In this document: positions 1-7,372 of the stretch, piece by piece | Numbering within the stretch: the first letter of the stretch is position 1 | Layout of the letters: every line of letters starts with the position of its first letter | From: an uncultured Bacilli bacterium | Lineage (GTDB): Bacteria > Bacillota_I > Bacilli_A > RF39 > UBA660 | Length of the DNA: 21,910 nt | Assembly (NCBI GenBank): GCA_944358275.1 | Contig: CALVQZ010000153.1 | Location: 1-21,910 of the forward strand | Direction: 5' to 3' | Translations under genes and position numbers: made by a program | Notes under the pieces: generated by a model | Told to the model about the DNA's origin: nothing | Databases searched by the model: none | Seen by the model: only the letters and a program-made list of their open reading frames with translations

Positions 1-202
1 AATCATCTTCTTGGTATGAAACTTTAACATCATATTTATATATATCTTCATTGTTTACTATTTCCATTTCCCCTTCAAGATAATATGATTCTAATTTTTC
101 CATATTTTTATTTATATCTTTTAATATGTCTTTATCAGTATATTTTCCGCATCCTGTTACAAATAACATTAAAATTGCACAAATACCTATAAATTTTTTC
201 AT
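1..202 (-). CDS. Putative lipoprotein, N-terminal part (cut by window edge)
   Basis: The reading frame opens with ATG at 202, preceded by a good GAGGTGAAAG ribosome binding site, and runs off the window after 67 codons. The start MKKFIGICAILMLFVTGCGK is a classic lipoprotein signal peptide: a short Lys-rich n-region, a hydrophobic core and the lipobox V-T-G-C, so the mature protein should begin at Cys17 as a lipid-anchored extracytoplasmic protein. The visible mature part (NMEKLESYYLEGEMEI and on) has the look of the start of a LolA/GerS-like lipoprotein domain, in which a 'sequence to be measured' strand pattern follows a short helix. That family guess is inference from a short stretch. The gene is divergent from the DUF378 gene that follows. 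Confidence 0.75.
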   Translation of the reverse strand, partial: MKKFIGICAILMLFVTGCGKYTDKDILKDINKNMEKLESYYLEGEMEIVNNEDIYKYDVKVSYQEDD

Positions 203-312
203 CTTTCACCTCTTATTTTATATTTCATTTAATTATATGGATATAAAAATTAAATATTCATGTATAAAATAAGAAATTTATGGTAATTATAATTAGTGAA
301 TAAGGAGGCGTT

Positions 313-510
313 ATGAAAACAATACATATAATTGCGTTAATTATTACTATAATTGGTGCTCTAAACTGGGGTATGATTGCTTTATTTGATTTAGATTTAG
401 TAGCAACTTTGTTTGGAGTGCGTTCATTAGTTACATTGATAATATATGGATTAGTTGGTCTAGCTGGTTTAATCAATATTGGACTTCTAGTAGATATGTT
501 TAAAGATTAA
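313..510 (+). CDS. DUF378 family small membrane protein
   Basis: This is a 65-aa protein with two predicted membrane helices (about residues 4-26 and 37-60). It carries the family signature GALNWG around residues 16-21 and a Gly-rich second helix (GLVGLAGLINIG), so DUF378 is a confident family match by eye. The function of the family is unknown. AAGGAGG at 302-308 precedes the ATG. The gene stands alone: divergent from the lipoprotein gene upstream and convergent with truA, from which it is separated by a bidirectional terminator. No clear promoter was found in the short AT-rich upstream gap. Confidence 0.85.
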   Translation: MKTIHIIALIITIIGALNWGMIALFDLDLVATLFGVRSLVTLIIYGLVGLAGLINIGLLVDMFKD

Positions 511-537
511 AAATTCACTTATATAAAGTGATTTTTT
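511..537. terminator. Bidirectional intrinsic terminator between DUF378 gene and truA
   Basis: TCACTT (515-520) pairs with AAGTGA (526-531) around a 5-nt loop. It is flanked by AAAA on the left and TTTTTT on the right, so it can end transcripts from both convergent genes. The truA stop codon lies at the edge of the right T-run. Confidence 0.65.
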
Positions 538-1258
538 AGTATTCAACATTTTTTAAATATAGTCCTTCTGGTGGTGCTATTTTACCATAAGAACTTCTAT
601 CTTTTTTATCTAATATTTCTTTAATTTTTCTTTTTTTAGTACTAGTTTCTATGAGTGCTCCTACCATATTTCTAACTTGGTACTTTAAAAAACCATCTCC
701 TATAAATGTAATAGTAATTATATCTTCATCTTTTTTTATAAATGCATCATATATAGTTCTTATATATGATTCTTTTTTATCTTCTTTATTTGCAAAAGAA
801 CTAAAATCATGTGTTCCAATTAAATCTTTAATTTCTTTTTGCATTGTTTCTATATCTAATTTTTTATTGAATTGAAATACATAATTCCTTTCAAATGGGT
901 TATATTCTCCTACATTTATTTTATAAATATATTCTTTTTTTGATACCATATATCTTGCATGAAAATCATTTTCTACTATTTGTATGTTTTTAATATATAT
1001 ATCTTCTTTTGTATATGTATTAAGTGCATCTTTTAATTTATAAAGTGGTATTTCTTTATTTAAATCAAAATGCGCTTTTTGATTTATAGCATGAACTTTT
1101 CTATCTGTTCTTCCTGATGAGTGTATAATTACATCCACACCACCATTTATATATGTTAATGCACTTTCTAATTCATCTTCTACTGTCCTTAAATTGGGCT
1201 GTTTTTGGTATCCATAAAAATTTGTACCATCATATGAAAATGTTATTAAATATCTCAT
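536..1258 (-). CDS. truA: tRNA pseudouridine(38-40) synthase TruA
   Basis: TruA isomerises uridines 38-40 in the anticodon arm of tRNAs to pseudouridine. The protein is 240 aa, normal for the family. It starts MRYLITFSYDGTNFYGYQ, the usual TruA opening. The catalytic Asp is Asp52 in GRTDRKVHA; most homologues have GRTDAGVHA, so the two residues after the Asp differ, but the Asp and flanking RT and VHA are kept. FLKYQVRNMVGAL near the C-terminus is the second conserved block. The start is taken at 1258 rather than the longer frame at 1282, because AGAGGTGATTTA directly precedes 1258 and its ATG shares one base with the ecfT stop (TAATG). It is the last gene of the ecf cassette, as in many Firmicutes. 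Confidence 0.95.
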   Translation of the reverse strand: MRYLITFSYDGTNFYGYQKQPNLRTVEDELESALTYINGGVDVIIHSSGRTDRKVHAINQKAHFDLNKEIPLYKLKDALNTYTKEDIYIKNIQIVENDFHARYMVSKKEYIYKINVGEYNPFERNYVFQFNKKLDIETMQKEIKDLIGTHDFSSFANKEDKKESYIRTIYDAFIKKDEDIITITFIGDGFLKYQVRNMVGALIETSTKKRKIKEILDKKDRSSYGKIAPPEGLYLKNVEY

Positions 1259-2001
1259 TAAATCACCTCTAAAACTATACATAATAAAATTAGTAAAATA
1301 TGCACAAATAATACTTCAATATCATCAGTAGTAATATCCCAATTTTTATATTTGCTTCTTTTTTTATTAACATTATAAAGTCTCATATCTAAAACATAAG
1401 ATATTTCTTCTGATCTTTTTAAAGACAAATTGAAAATTGGAATAATAACTGATACAATCTTATCACATTTTTCATTTAAATTGCCATTAAAATTTAATCC
1501 TCTACTTATTTGTGCTTTTAATATTTTGTATGCTTGTGTAAATATTATTGGAATAAAGCGAAGTGCAAGTGAGATTGTAAGTGCTAGATTAGACACTTTT
1601 ATGTTAAATATTTTAAGTGGTGATAAAAATAATTCTAATGCGTATGTTATATCATTTGGTTTTGTTGTATATAATAATACTTGTGAATAAAGTATAAATA
1701 ATATTATTTTTATTATAGATAGAAGTGTATTATAGATATCATTAAATATTATGTTAATTATGAATATGAATAATACCATAGGTAGTATAAATTTTAAATT
1801 ATTTATGTATAATTTAATTGGTACATTGCTTATTAGAATTACAAATATTAAAAATAATAGTAAGATTATTAAAAATATTAAATTTGATGATAGTAAGCAT
1901 AAAAATGTTAATATAAATAGGCTTATTATTTTAAATAAGGGATTTATATCGTGTATAAATGATTCAGTATTATAGTACTTAGTAAACTTTAGGTTATACA
2001 T
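1258..2001 (-). CDS. ecfT: Energy-coupling factor transporter transmembrane protein EcfT
   Basis: This 247-aa integral membrane protein has several long hydrophobic segments, notably residues 25-70, 75-115 and the last 20. EcfT is the transmembrane scaffold of ECF vitamin transporters and couples the two ATPases to substrate-binding S proteins. Its cytoplasmic coupling helices normally carry two short Ala-Arg-Gly motifs. The first is visible as AQISRG; the second, normally like EARGY, is the less usual DMRLYN. The start overlaps the ecfA2 stop by 8 nt (ATGTATAA), with GAGGT upstream. No S component gene is present in the window, consistent with a group II ECF module serving S proteins encoded elsewhere. 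Confidence 0.9.
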   Translation of the reverse strand: MYNLKFTKYYNTESFIHDINPLFKIISLFILTFLCLLSSNLIFLIILLLFLIFVILISNVPIKLYINNLKFILPMVLFIFIINIIFNDIYNTLLSIIKIILFILYSQVLLYTTKPNDITYALELFLSPLKIFNIKVSNLALTISLALRFIPIIFTQAYKILKAQISRGLNFNGNLNEKCDKIVSVIIPIFNLSLKRSEEISYVLDMRLYNVNKKRSKYKNWDITTDDIEVLFVHILLILLCIVLEVI

Positions 2002-2806
2002 TTCTATATACCTCTTTTATTAAGTCATTTATATTATTGCTATGCATTAGTTTTTTATTTTTCTTTTCTTTTGCTAATCTTTCAAACTCTAATATTTTGG
2101 GTATAGAAATATCATACTTATCTATTAAATTTTTTTCATTATATACAGAATGAGGATCTCCATATAAGATTAGCTTGCCTTCTGATAGTATTATTAAATT
2201 ATCGCATATACGATATAATAAATCTATATCGTGACTTACAATTATTATTGTTTTATTACATCTATTTTTTAAATTTTTTATTAGTTGTATAATCTTACTT
2301 TTATTTTTATAATCTAATCCTATTGTTGGTTCATCGAATAAAATTATCTTAGGATTATATACAAGAATAGATGCGATTGCAATCATTCTTCTTTCTCCAT
2401 TACTTAAACTAGATAATTTTTTATTTAATATATTCTCGTTTAAACCTAACATTTTTAGTAAGTCTTTTATTTTTTTATTTTTTATTCCATAGTTTTTTAT
2501 AGCAAACTCTATTTCTTTTTTTACACTTGTTTGAAAAAATTGTTCTTCTGGAAATTGAAATACAAAACCTATATTTTTTCTTATACTTTTATCTTTATTT
2601 ATATCTATTTCATCAATTAAAACTTTTCCTTTTTGTGGCTTTATAAGTCCATCTATTAGTTCTAATAAAGTTGTTTTTCCACTACCGCTTTTCCCTATTA
2701 TTCCGCATATTTGATTATTAGAAATTTCTATACTTATATTATTTATAGCATTCTTTTTTTTATTAGGGTCGTGTTTATATGTTACTTTATCAAAAACTAT
2801 TGCCAT
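1994..2806 (-). CDS. ecfA2: Energy-coupling factor transporter ATPase EcfA2
   Basis: This is a 270-aa ABC ATPase. Walker A is GKSGSGKTT (38-46), the Q-loop is FVFQFPEEQFF with Gln84, the signature is LSNGE (134-138, instead of LSGGQ), Walker B is IILFDEP with Asp158/Glu159, followed by the EcfA2-type TIGLD, and the H-loop is SHD with His192. The FQFPEEQFF loop and DEPTIGLD support the A2 rather than A1 assignment. The ATG overlaps the end of ecfA1 by 10 nt with GGTGGA upstream, indicating translational coupling. With EcfA1 it would form the ATPase heterodimer that powers vitamin or metal uptake through EcfT. Confidence 0.93.
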   Translation of the reverse strand: MAIVFDKVTYKHDPNKKKNAINNISIEISNNQICGIIGKSGSGKTTLLELIDGLIKPQKGKVLIDEIDINKDKSIRKNIGFVFQFPEEQFFQTSVKKEIEFAIKNYGIKNKKIKDLLKMLGLNENILNKKLSSLSNGERRMIAIASILVYNPKIILFDEPTIGLDYKNKSKIIQLIKNLKNRCNKTIIIVSHDIDLLYRICDNLIILSEGKLILYGDPHSVYNEKNLIDKYDISIPKILEFERLAKEKKNKKLMHSNNINDLIKEVYRNV

Positions 2807-3603
2807 ATTCTATCCACCATTTCTTCTATATTTGGTATTAAATTATCTATAATTCCATATAGTTTTAATTTAGTAGATAATTCGATTTCAAATGGTAGTT
2901 CAATGCCTAATCTATTTAATACTTTATCGTATTCCATAACTTTTAATGGAGTTCCATCTAACATTATAGCACCATCATTTATTACTACTAATCTATCAGA
3001 GTAATATGTCTCTCTTAAGTCATGTACAATACTTATTATTGTCATACCATTTTTATGCATATCTTTTAGTATTTCTAATATTTTTTGCTTTTCATTTTCA
3101 TCTATCATAGATATTGCTTCATCTAATATTAAGATCTTAGGTTTGTGGATTATTGCACACGCTAAAGCAACTTTTGCTTTCTCGCCACCAGATAGTTCAT
3201 TAGGTGATTTTTTTAATAGATTTGTTATTTTAAGTTTGTTACTAACTTCTCCTACTCTATAGCGCATTTCATCTTTAGAATAGCATAAATTTTCTAAACA
3301 AAATGCAATATCTTCTTCTACAGTTTCACATAAAAATAAATTTTCTGGATTATCAAAAATTACCCCTATGTTTTTTCTTATACTATACAAATTCTCTTTA
3401 TTTAATTTTAAACCACATATATTTATATCAGAATCTGTCTTTAATAATCCTGTTATTATTTTTATCAAAGTAGACTTTCCACTTCCATTTGCTCCTGTTA
3501 TAGATAACCATTCTCCTTCTTTAATTTCTAAAGAAAATTTATCAAAAATGAATGTGTCTTTGTATCTAAAAGTTAAATTGTCTACTTTAATTATACTTCC
3601 CAT
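2797..3603 (-). CDS. ecfA1: Energy-coupling factor transporter ATPase EcfA1
   Basis: This is a 268-aa ABC ATPase, first gene of the ecf operon. Walker A is GANGSGKST (37-45), the signature is LSGGE (137-141), Walker B is ILILDE with Asp161/Glu162, followed by AISMID (the A1-type DEATSMLD), and the H-loop is His194. The Q-loop is odd: the family pattern FQNPDNQF reads FDNPENLF, with Asp84 where the catalytic-cycle Gln is expected. ATG at 3603 is preferred over the in-frame TTG at 3615, because GGGTGGT is correctly placed only for 3603. It partners EcfA2. A promoter lies just upstream. Confidence 0.93.
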   Translation of the reverse strand: MGSIIKVDNLTFRYKDTFIFDKFSLEIKEGEWLSITGANGSGKSTLIKIITGLLKTDSDINICGLKLNKENLYSIRKNIGVIFDNPENLFLCETVEEDIAFCLENLCYSKDEMRYRVGEVSNKLKITNLLKKSPNELSGGEKAKVALACAIIHKPKILILDEAISMIDENEKQKILEILKDMHKNGMTIISIVHDLRETYYSDRLVVINDGAIMLDGTPLKVMEYDKVLNRLGIELPFEIELSTKLKLYGIIDNLIPNIEEMVDRIWQ

Positions 3604-3623
3604 ATTACCACCCAATACAATTT

Positions 3624-3652
3624 ATTATACACATTAAATGATTTATAGTAAA
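3624..3652 (-). promoter_or_regulatory. Probable sigma-A promoter of the ecfA1-ecfA2-ecfT-truA operon
   Basis: On the minus strand, a TTTACT -35 (3652-3647) and a perfect TATAAT -10 (3629-3624) are separated by 17 nt. The -10 lies about 20 nt upstream of the ecfA1 start, implying a very short leader. Confidence 0.6.
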
Positions 3653-3712
3653 GTTGATTTTGATGTATATTTTTTTTATTTTTGTTAACAATAAAAACGA
3701 AAGGAGTATATT

Positions 3713-3871
3713 ATGAAAAATCAAAGTATAGATTGTTCTGTTCATGATTGCAAATATTGTGATTGTGAATGTGATAAATGTAGATTAAATTGTATTAAAG
3801 TAGATAGTTGTGGAAAAGATAATGTTAAGGAAAATACTATGTGTGCTAGTTATAAGAAGAAATCAAGCTAA
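3713..3871 (+). CDS. Small Cys-rich DUF1540-like protein
   Basis: This is a 52-aa protein with AAAGGAG at 3700-3706 ahead of the ATG. It has nine cysteines (8, 13, 16, 18, 20, 23, 27, 33, 44). The opening IDCSVHDCKY, the middle NCIKV and the end MCASY fit the DUF1540 pattern C-S-V-x-x-C ... N-C-x-x-x-V ... C-x-x-Y/F, a family thought to bind metal but of unknown role. The extra Cys cluster CKYCDCECDKC between the first and second family blocks exceeds what I expect for the family. It has no signal peptide and no membrane segment. It is divergent from ecfA1 and ends in its own terminator, so it is probably monocistronic. Confidence 0.75.
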   Translation: MKNQSIDCSVHDCKYCDCECDKCRLNCIKVDSCGKDNVKENTMCASYKKKSS

Positions 3872-3885
3872 AGATTTCTTTTTTT
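3857..3885 (+). terminator. Intrinsic terminator of the DUF1540 gene
   Basis: AAGAAATC (3857-3864) pairs with GATTTCTT (3873-3880) around an 8-nt loop, then a run of T to 3885. The stop codon of the Cys-rich gene lies inside the loop. Confidence 0.75.
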
Positions 3886-4009
3886 GTATAATGATATTAT
3901 TATTTTATCCTGTTTGTAAATATTCATGTATTGTTGTACAAACTTATATATTTTTTTTATTCTACATATATATATTAAAAAATATGATATACTTAAATAG
4001 AGGTGAATT

Positions 4010-4339
4010 ATGTTTGATATTAAAAGTATAGAGTATGAAAATAATGGACATGTTTTTATTATCAATATTAGTGATAGTAGTGAGGTTTTATATAAGAATA
4101 TTTCAGTAAAAATAAGTAATGATTTAGTGTTTAAATATATAGAAAATCTCTATTCTATTATCGATGATTGGGAAGAAGAATATATAAATTTAAATATAAT
4201 TGATGGTGGTAGTTGGAAGTTATATATTAACTATTCTAATGGTAATAAGAAGGTATATAGTGGTAAAGCAAGTTATCCTAGTAATTTTGAAGCATTTGAA
4301 AGACTTAATCAAAAGTTGATTGAGGTTATATATGAATAA
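4010..4339 (+). CDS. Hypothetical protein, first gene of the metallopeptidase operon
   Basis: I do not recognise this 109-aa protein. It has no signal peptide or membrane helix. It looks like a compact alpha/beta domain: alternating strands in residues 1-35 and 60-85 and a terminal helix (NFEAFERLNQKLIEVI). The segment SWKLYINYSNGNKKVYSG followed by YPSNFEAF resembles a pattern I have seen in uncharacterised Firmicutes proteins, where a W-x-L strand and an NG turn precede a Y-P-x-N-F helix start. AGAGGTGAA precedes the ATG. The end overlaps the next gene by 8 nt, so the two are probably co-translated and may work together. Confidence 0.75.
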   Translation: MFDIKSIEYENNGHVFIINISDSSEVLYKNISVKISNDLVFKYIENLYSIIDDWEEEYINLNIIDGGSWKLYINYSNGNKKVYSGKASYPSNFEAFERLNQKLIEVIYE

Positions 4340-6140
4340 GTTAAATATTGATATTAATGCTTTACTAGCATATGTAGTTGATGCTTTTTCTAAAGTATAT
4401 GGTGAAGAATATCGTGATATAATTTCTAAAAAACTTAGTAGTGCTGTTATGTTTCAATATTATGATATTGAAGGATTAAATAATTATATATTGAATATTA
4501 AAATATGTAAAAGAAGAGAATATTCTATTAAATTTTTAGATAGAATTGGTATAGATGTAAGTAAATATAAAAAAGATAATTATATACAACCTTTAGATGA
4601 TGAAGTTGAAAATGTTTTAAAATGTCTTATTGGAAATTCTTATTCATCATTTTCTTTAAATGATGATTCTATTGCACCAATTAAAGCTTTTAATGAAGAT
4701 AATAAAAGTAATTCTACAACAATTTTAGAAAATAAACTTTTGATAATTAACTTTCTTCTTGGTGATTCATATCAAAAAATAACTAAAGAAAATTTAGATT
4801 CATTTACCAAAACAGGCGAATATCAAAAAGTATTAAGAAAAGTCAGCGAACTTAATGTAGTTTATCAACAATTATTATCTGAATATAGAAAATGGGAAAT
4901 GCAATTAGAGCCTTATAAAGAATATATTAAAAATGAAGAAGAAAGAAAAGAGGAAATTTTAAATAAAAAGAAAATATCAATGCTTATGGAAATTAAACCT
5001 CTTTTACCAGAATTTATTAAAAGTGCTCTTTCTAATATGCCTATCGAAAAACAAGTTGATACTATTATAGGTTCTTTTGATATTGGTTCAATATCTAATA
5101 TCGAAAAAATTAATTTTGATAAGATTAAAAATATAAATCAAAAGCATGGTAATTTTTGGAGAAATTTTTTTAAACTAAATCCTTATTTAACATATTTAAA
5201 AAAATTAGGTATTAGTTTACCTAGTGAAAGTTGTAAAACTGAAGAAGACATAAATAATTTTTTAAGATTTCTTAATCAAGATAATATTAGAGAACTTTTT
5301 CCTTCTCCTTTGTTAATTGAAGATATTTCATTAATTAGAAAAAAGTATTATGAAGATGCAATTAGAGAATATTATACAACTAGAAGTGATATTGCCGATA
5401 TTATAAAACAGCTTAATAATCATCATAAATATACAAGTAATTATATTTTAGATATTATGAAAAATAAAAAGGTTTGTATAACAACTTTAGGTATACATAT
5501 TGATGATGAATTTGCTTCATTGATGTTTTATACAATAAGAAATAATGATATTGGAATATTAGATTTTTCGTTTGTACATGAATGTGGACATATCATTGAT
5601 CAAAGTGAGAAAGGCGATGGTTTTGAAATATTCAATATATATAGTGAAAATATTCCTAGGAATCCTTATAATAACAAATGTCGTAAATATGAAAAGTTTA
5701 ATGAAGCTTTAAATGATATTTTTACAATAGAAGCGATTGAATTATTACATAATGAAGGTATATATTTAATTGAGCCAAAAGAATATGTTAGTTCAGATAT
5801 GAGTAATATTAATACTGCGTTAATTACTAAAACTTTATTAAAACCTCTATTATCTAAATTTAGAAAACAAGTAGTTAGTGCTAAAATAAATGCTAATCCT
5901 GAAGAGCTTACAAGATATATAGGAATAGATAATTTTGAAGAATTAGTTGATTCAATTAGTAAAATCGAATATATTTTTACAACTATTTCTAGCATAAGTG
6001 GAGCTCAGAGAGATGCTATGAGTAAAGAATATTTTGATACGATAGAAAGAGTTAAACAAATATATGTTAATATCGATAATTACTATGCTCAACATTTTGG
6101 AAATTTAGAAGTAGCAAATAGTGTTACAAGAAGTATGTAA
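4332..6140 (+). CDS. Putative zinc metallopeptidase (HECGH motif), family unassigned
   Basis: This 602-aa, apparently soluble cytoplasmic protein is rich in helices. The one clear functional mark is FSFVHECGHIID: His416-Glu417-x-x-His420, the HExxH zinc-binding helix. A second conserved-looking helix, FNEALNDIFTIE, offers Glu458 as the third zinc ligand 38 residues later, the gluzincin arrangement. The layout (long helical N-terminal region, catalytic motif two-thirds along, helical C-terminus) recalls M3-type oligopeptidases, but their usual motif surroundings are absent, so I leave the family open. The start is ATG at 4332, with TTGAGG upstream, inside the end of the preceding gene; an in-frame TTG at 4320 is less likely. 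It ends just before a strong terminator. Confidence 0.8.
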   Translation: MNKLNIDINALLAYVVDAFSKVYGEEYRDIISKKLSSAVMFQYYDIEGLNNYILNIKICKRREYSIKFLDRIGIDVSKYKKDNYIQPLDDEVENVLKCLIGNSYSSFSLNDDSIAPIKAFNEDNKSNSTTILENKLLIINFLLGDSYQKITKENLDSFTKTGEYQKVLRKVSELNVVYQQLLSEYRKWEMQLEPYKEYIKNEEERKEEILNKKKISMLMEIKPLLPEFIKSALSNMPIEKQVDTIIGSFDIGSISNIEKINFDKIKNINQKHGNFWRNFFKLNPYLTYLKKLGISLPSESCKTEEDINNFLRFLNQDNIRELFPSPLLIEDISLIRKKYYEDAIREYYTTRSDIADIIKQLNNHHKYTSNYILDIMKNKKVCITTLGIHIDDEFASLMFYTIRNNDIGILDFSFVHECGHIIDQSEKGDGFEIFNIYSENIPRNPYNNKCRKYEKFNEALNDIFTIEAIELLHNEGIYLIEPKEYVSSDMSNINTALITKTLLKPLLSKFRKQVVSAKINANPEELTRYIGIDNFEELVDSISKIEYIFTTISSISGAQRDAMSKEYFDTIERVKQIYVNIDNYYAQHFGNLEVANSVTRSM

Positions 6141-6141
6141 A

Positions 6142-6172
6142 AAAAACATTCATTTAATATGTGAATGTTTTT
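6142..6172. terminator. Bidirectional terminator between the metallopeptidase gene and the SDR gene
   Basis: AAAAACATTCA (6142-6152) pairs with TGAATGTTTTT (6162-6172) around a 9-nt loop. The A-run and T-run arms allow termination of both converging genes. Confidence 0.8.
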
Positions 6173-6175
6173 ATT

Positions 6176-6925
6176 TTATCTTTTTTTATCTTGTATATTA
6201 TATGCTATTCTTGCTATAAGCTTTGTTGGTGCTATTTTACTAAAGAATATAATTATTTTCATATAAAATGTAGGAACAATTATAAGCTTATTTTTAAACA
6301 TTTTATCTATCGCATACTTTGCTACATAATCACTCGATACAGATTTTATATCAAATTTAACATTTGCTACATTATTGAAATTAGTCTTTACTGGGCCTGG
6401 ACATAATACAGATACATGTACTTTAGATTTTTTTCTTCTTAACTCTTCATATATAGAAGTTGTAAGTCTAAGTACATATGCTTTTGTTGAGTAATATGTA
6501 GACATAAGAGGTCCTGGTTCAAATGCTGCACTTGATGAAACATTTAGTATGTATCCACTATCTTTTTTTACAAAATCTTTTAGAAATAACTTGGTTAATA
6601 TATGTACAGCTGTTATATTTACTTTTATCATATCTATTTCTTTATCAAGTGGTGTTTCTATAAATTCTCCAAATTGCCCAAAACCTGCATTATTGATAAG
6701 TATGTCTATATTTTCATCTTTAGTCTTTTCATATAACTTTATACATTCTTTTTCGTTAGATAAATCACATTGTATTACTTTACACTTTCCTTTGATATTC
6801 TTTTTTGCCTTATTTAATTTATCAATATCACTAGATACCATTATTATTTCATATCCCAATTCTGATAAATATATTGCCATATCTCTTCCTATTCCAGAAG
6901 ATGCGCCTGTAATTAGTGCTTTCAT
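6176..6925 (-). CDS. Short-chain dehydrogenase/reductase (SDR family NAD(P)-dependent oxidoreductase)
   Basis: This 249-aa classical SDR has the cofactor motif TGASSGIG (6-13), NNAG (78-81), structural Asn103, catalytic Ser131 in NVSSSAAF, Tyr144-x-x-x-Lys148 in YYSTK, and CPGPVKT (175-181). All tetrad residues are present, so it should be an active oxidoreductase. The substrate cannot be told from sequence. The C-terminus adds a hydrophobic, basic stretch (FYMKIIIFFSKIAPTKL), as in SDRs that associate with membranes or act on lipids; that is inference. GAGGTGAAA precedes the ATG. It stands as a single gene between two terminators, downstream of rplQ on the same strand. Confidence 0.9.
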   Translation of the reverse strand: MKALITGASSGIGRDMAIYLSELGYEIIMVSSDIDKLNKAKKNIKGKCKVIQCDLSNEKECIKLYEKTKDENIDILINNAGFGQFGEFIETPLDKEIDMIKVNITAVHILTKLFLKDFVKKDSGYILNVSSSAAFEPGPLMSTYYSTKAYVLRLTTSIYEELRRKKSKVHVSVLCPGPVKTNFNNVANVKFDIKSVSSDYVAKYAIDKMFKNKLIIVPTFYMKIIIFFSKIAPTKLIARIAYNIQDKKR

Positions 6926-6989
6926 ATTTTCACCTCATATATATTATGTAAAAATTATATCAGTTATTACTTGTTTTTTGAATAAGTTT

Positions 6990-7018
6990 AATAAAAAAGA
7001 TAAGGAAATTCTTATCTT
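6990..7018 (-). terminator. Intrinsic terminator of the S10-spc-alpha operon
   Basis: Read on the minus strand, AAGATAAG (7018-7011) pairs with CTTATCTT (7004-6997) around a 6-nt loop, followed by a T-rich tail. The rplQ stop codon lies inside the stem, so the operon ends immediately after rplQ. Confidence 0.8.
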
Positions 7019-7358
7019 AGTCAACTAATTTTAAAATTACCATAAGCGCATCGTCGCCTCTACGTTCTGTTAATTTTAATATTTGTGTATATCCACCGTT
7101 TCTTTCTTTAAAACGATCTGCTAATTCAAATACTTTCTTTGTAGCAACATTATCATTTTGAAGGAACGCTAATACTTTACGTCTAGAAACTAGACTACCT
7201 TCTTTTGCGTATGTTACCATTTTATCAAATGATTTTCTTACTTCTTTTGCTCTTGTTTCTGTTGTTTTTATAGATTCGTTCATTATTAAATCTTTTGTTA
7301 AATTAGCTAACATACTTCTTCTATGTTTGTTATCTACACCTAATTTTCTATAAGCCAT
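7017..7358 (-). CDS. rplQ: 50S ribosomal protein bL17
   Basis: This 113-aa protein begins [20 protein letters not shown], a near-standard bL17 N-terminus, with the RRKVLAFLQ block in the middle and a C-terminal strand [13 protein letters not shown]. bL17 sits on the large subunit near the tunnel exit. It is slightly shorter than the B. subtilis protein. AAGGAGTGATAAT precedes the ATG. It lies 14 nt after rpoA and is the last gene of the superoperon, with the terminator overlapping its stop. Confidence 0.97.
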   Translation of the reverse strand: MAYRKLGVDNKHRRSMLANLTKDLIMNESIKTTETRAKEVRKSFDKMVTYAKEGSLVSRRKVLAFLQNDNVATKKVFELADRFKERNGGYTQILKLTERRGDDALMVILKLVD

Positions 7359-7372
7359 ATTATCACTCCTTA

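Noticed and set aside
6549..7028. 159-codon open frame on the plus strand
   Set aside because: It is antisense to the SDR gene and crosses the operon terminator; it has no family resemblance and no ribosome binding site.
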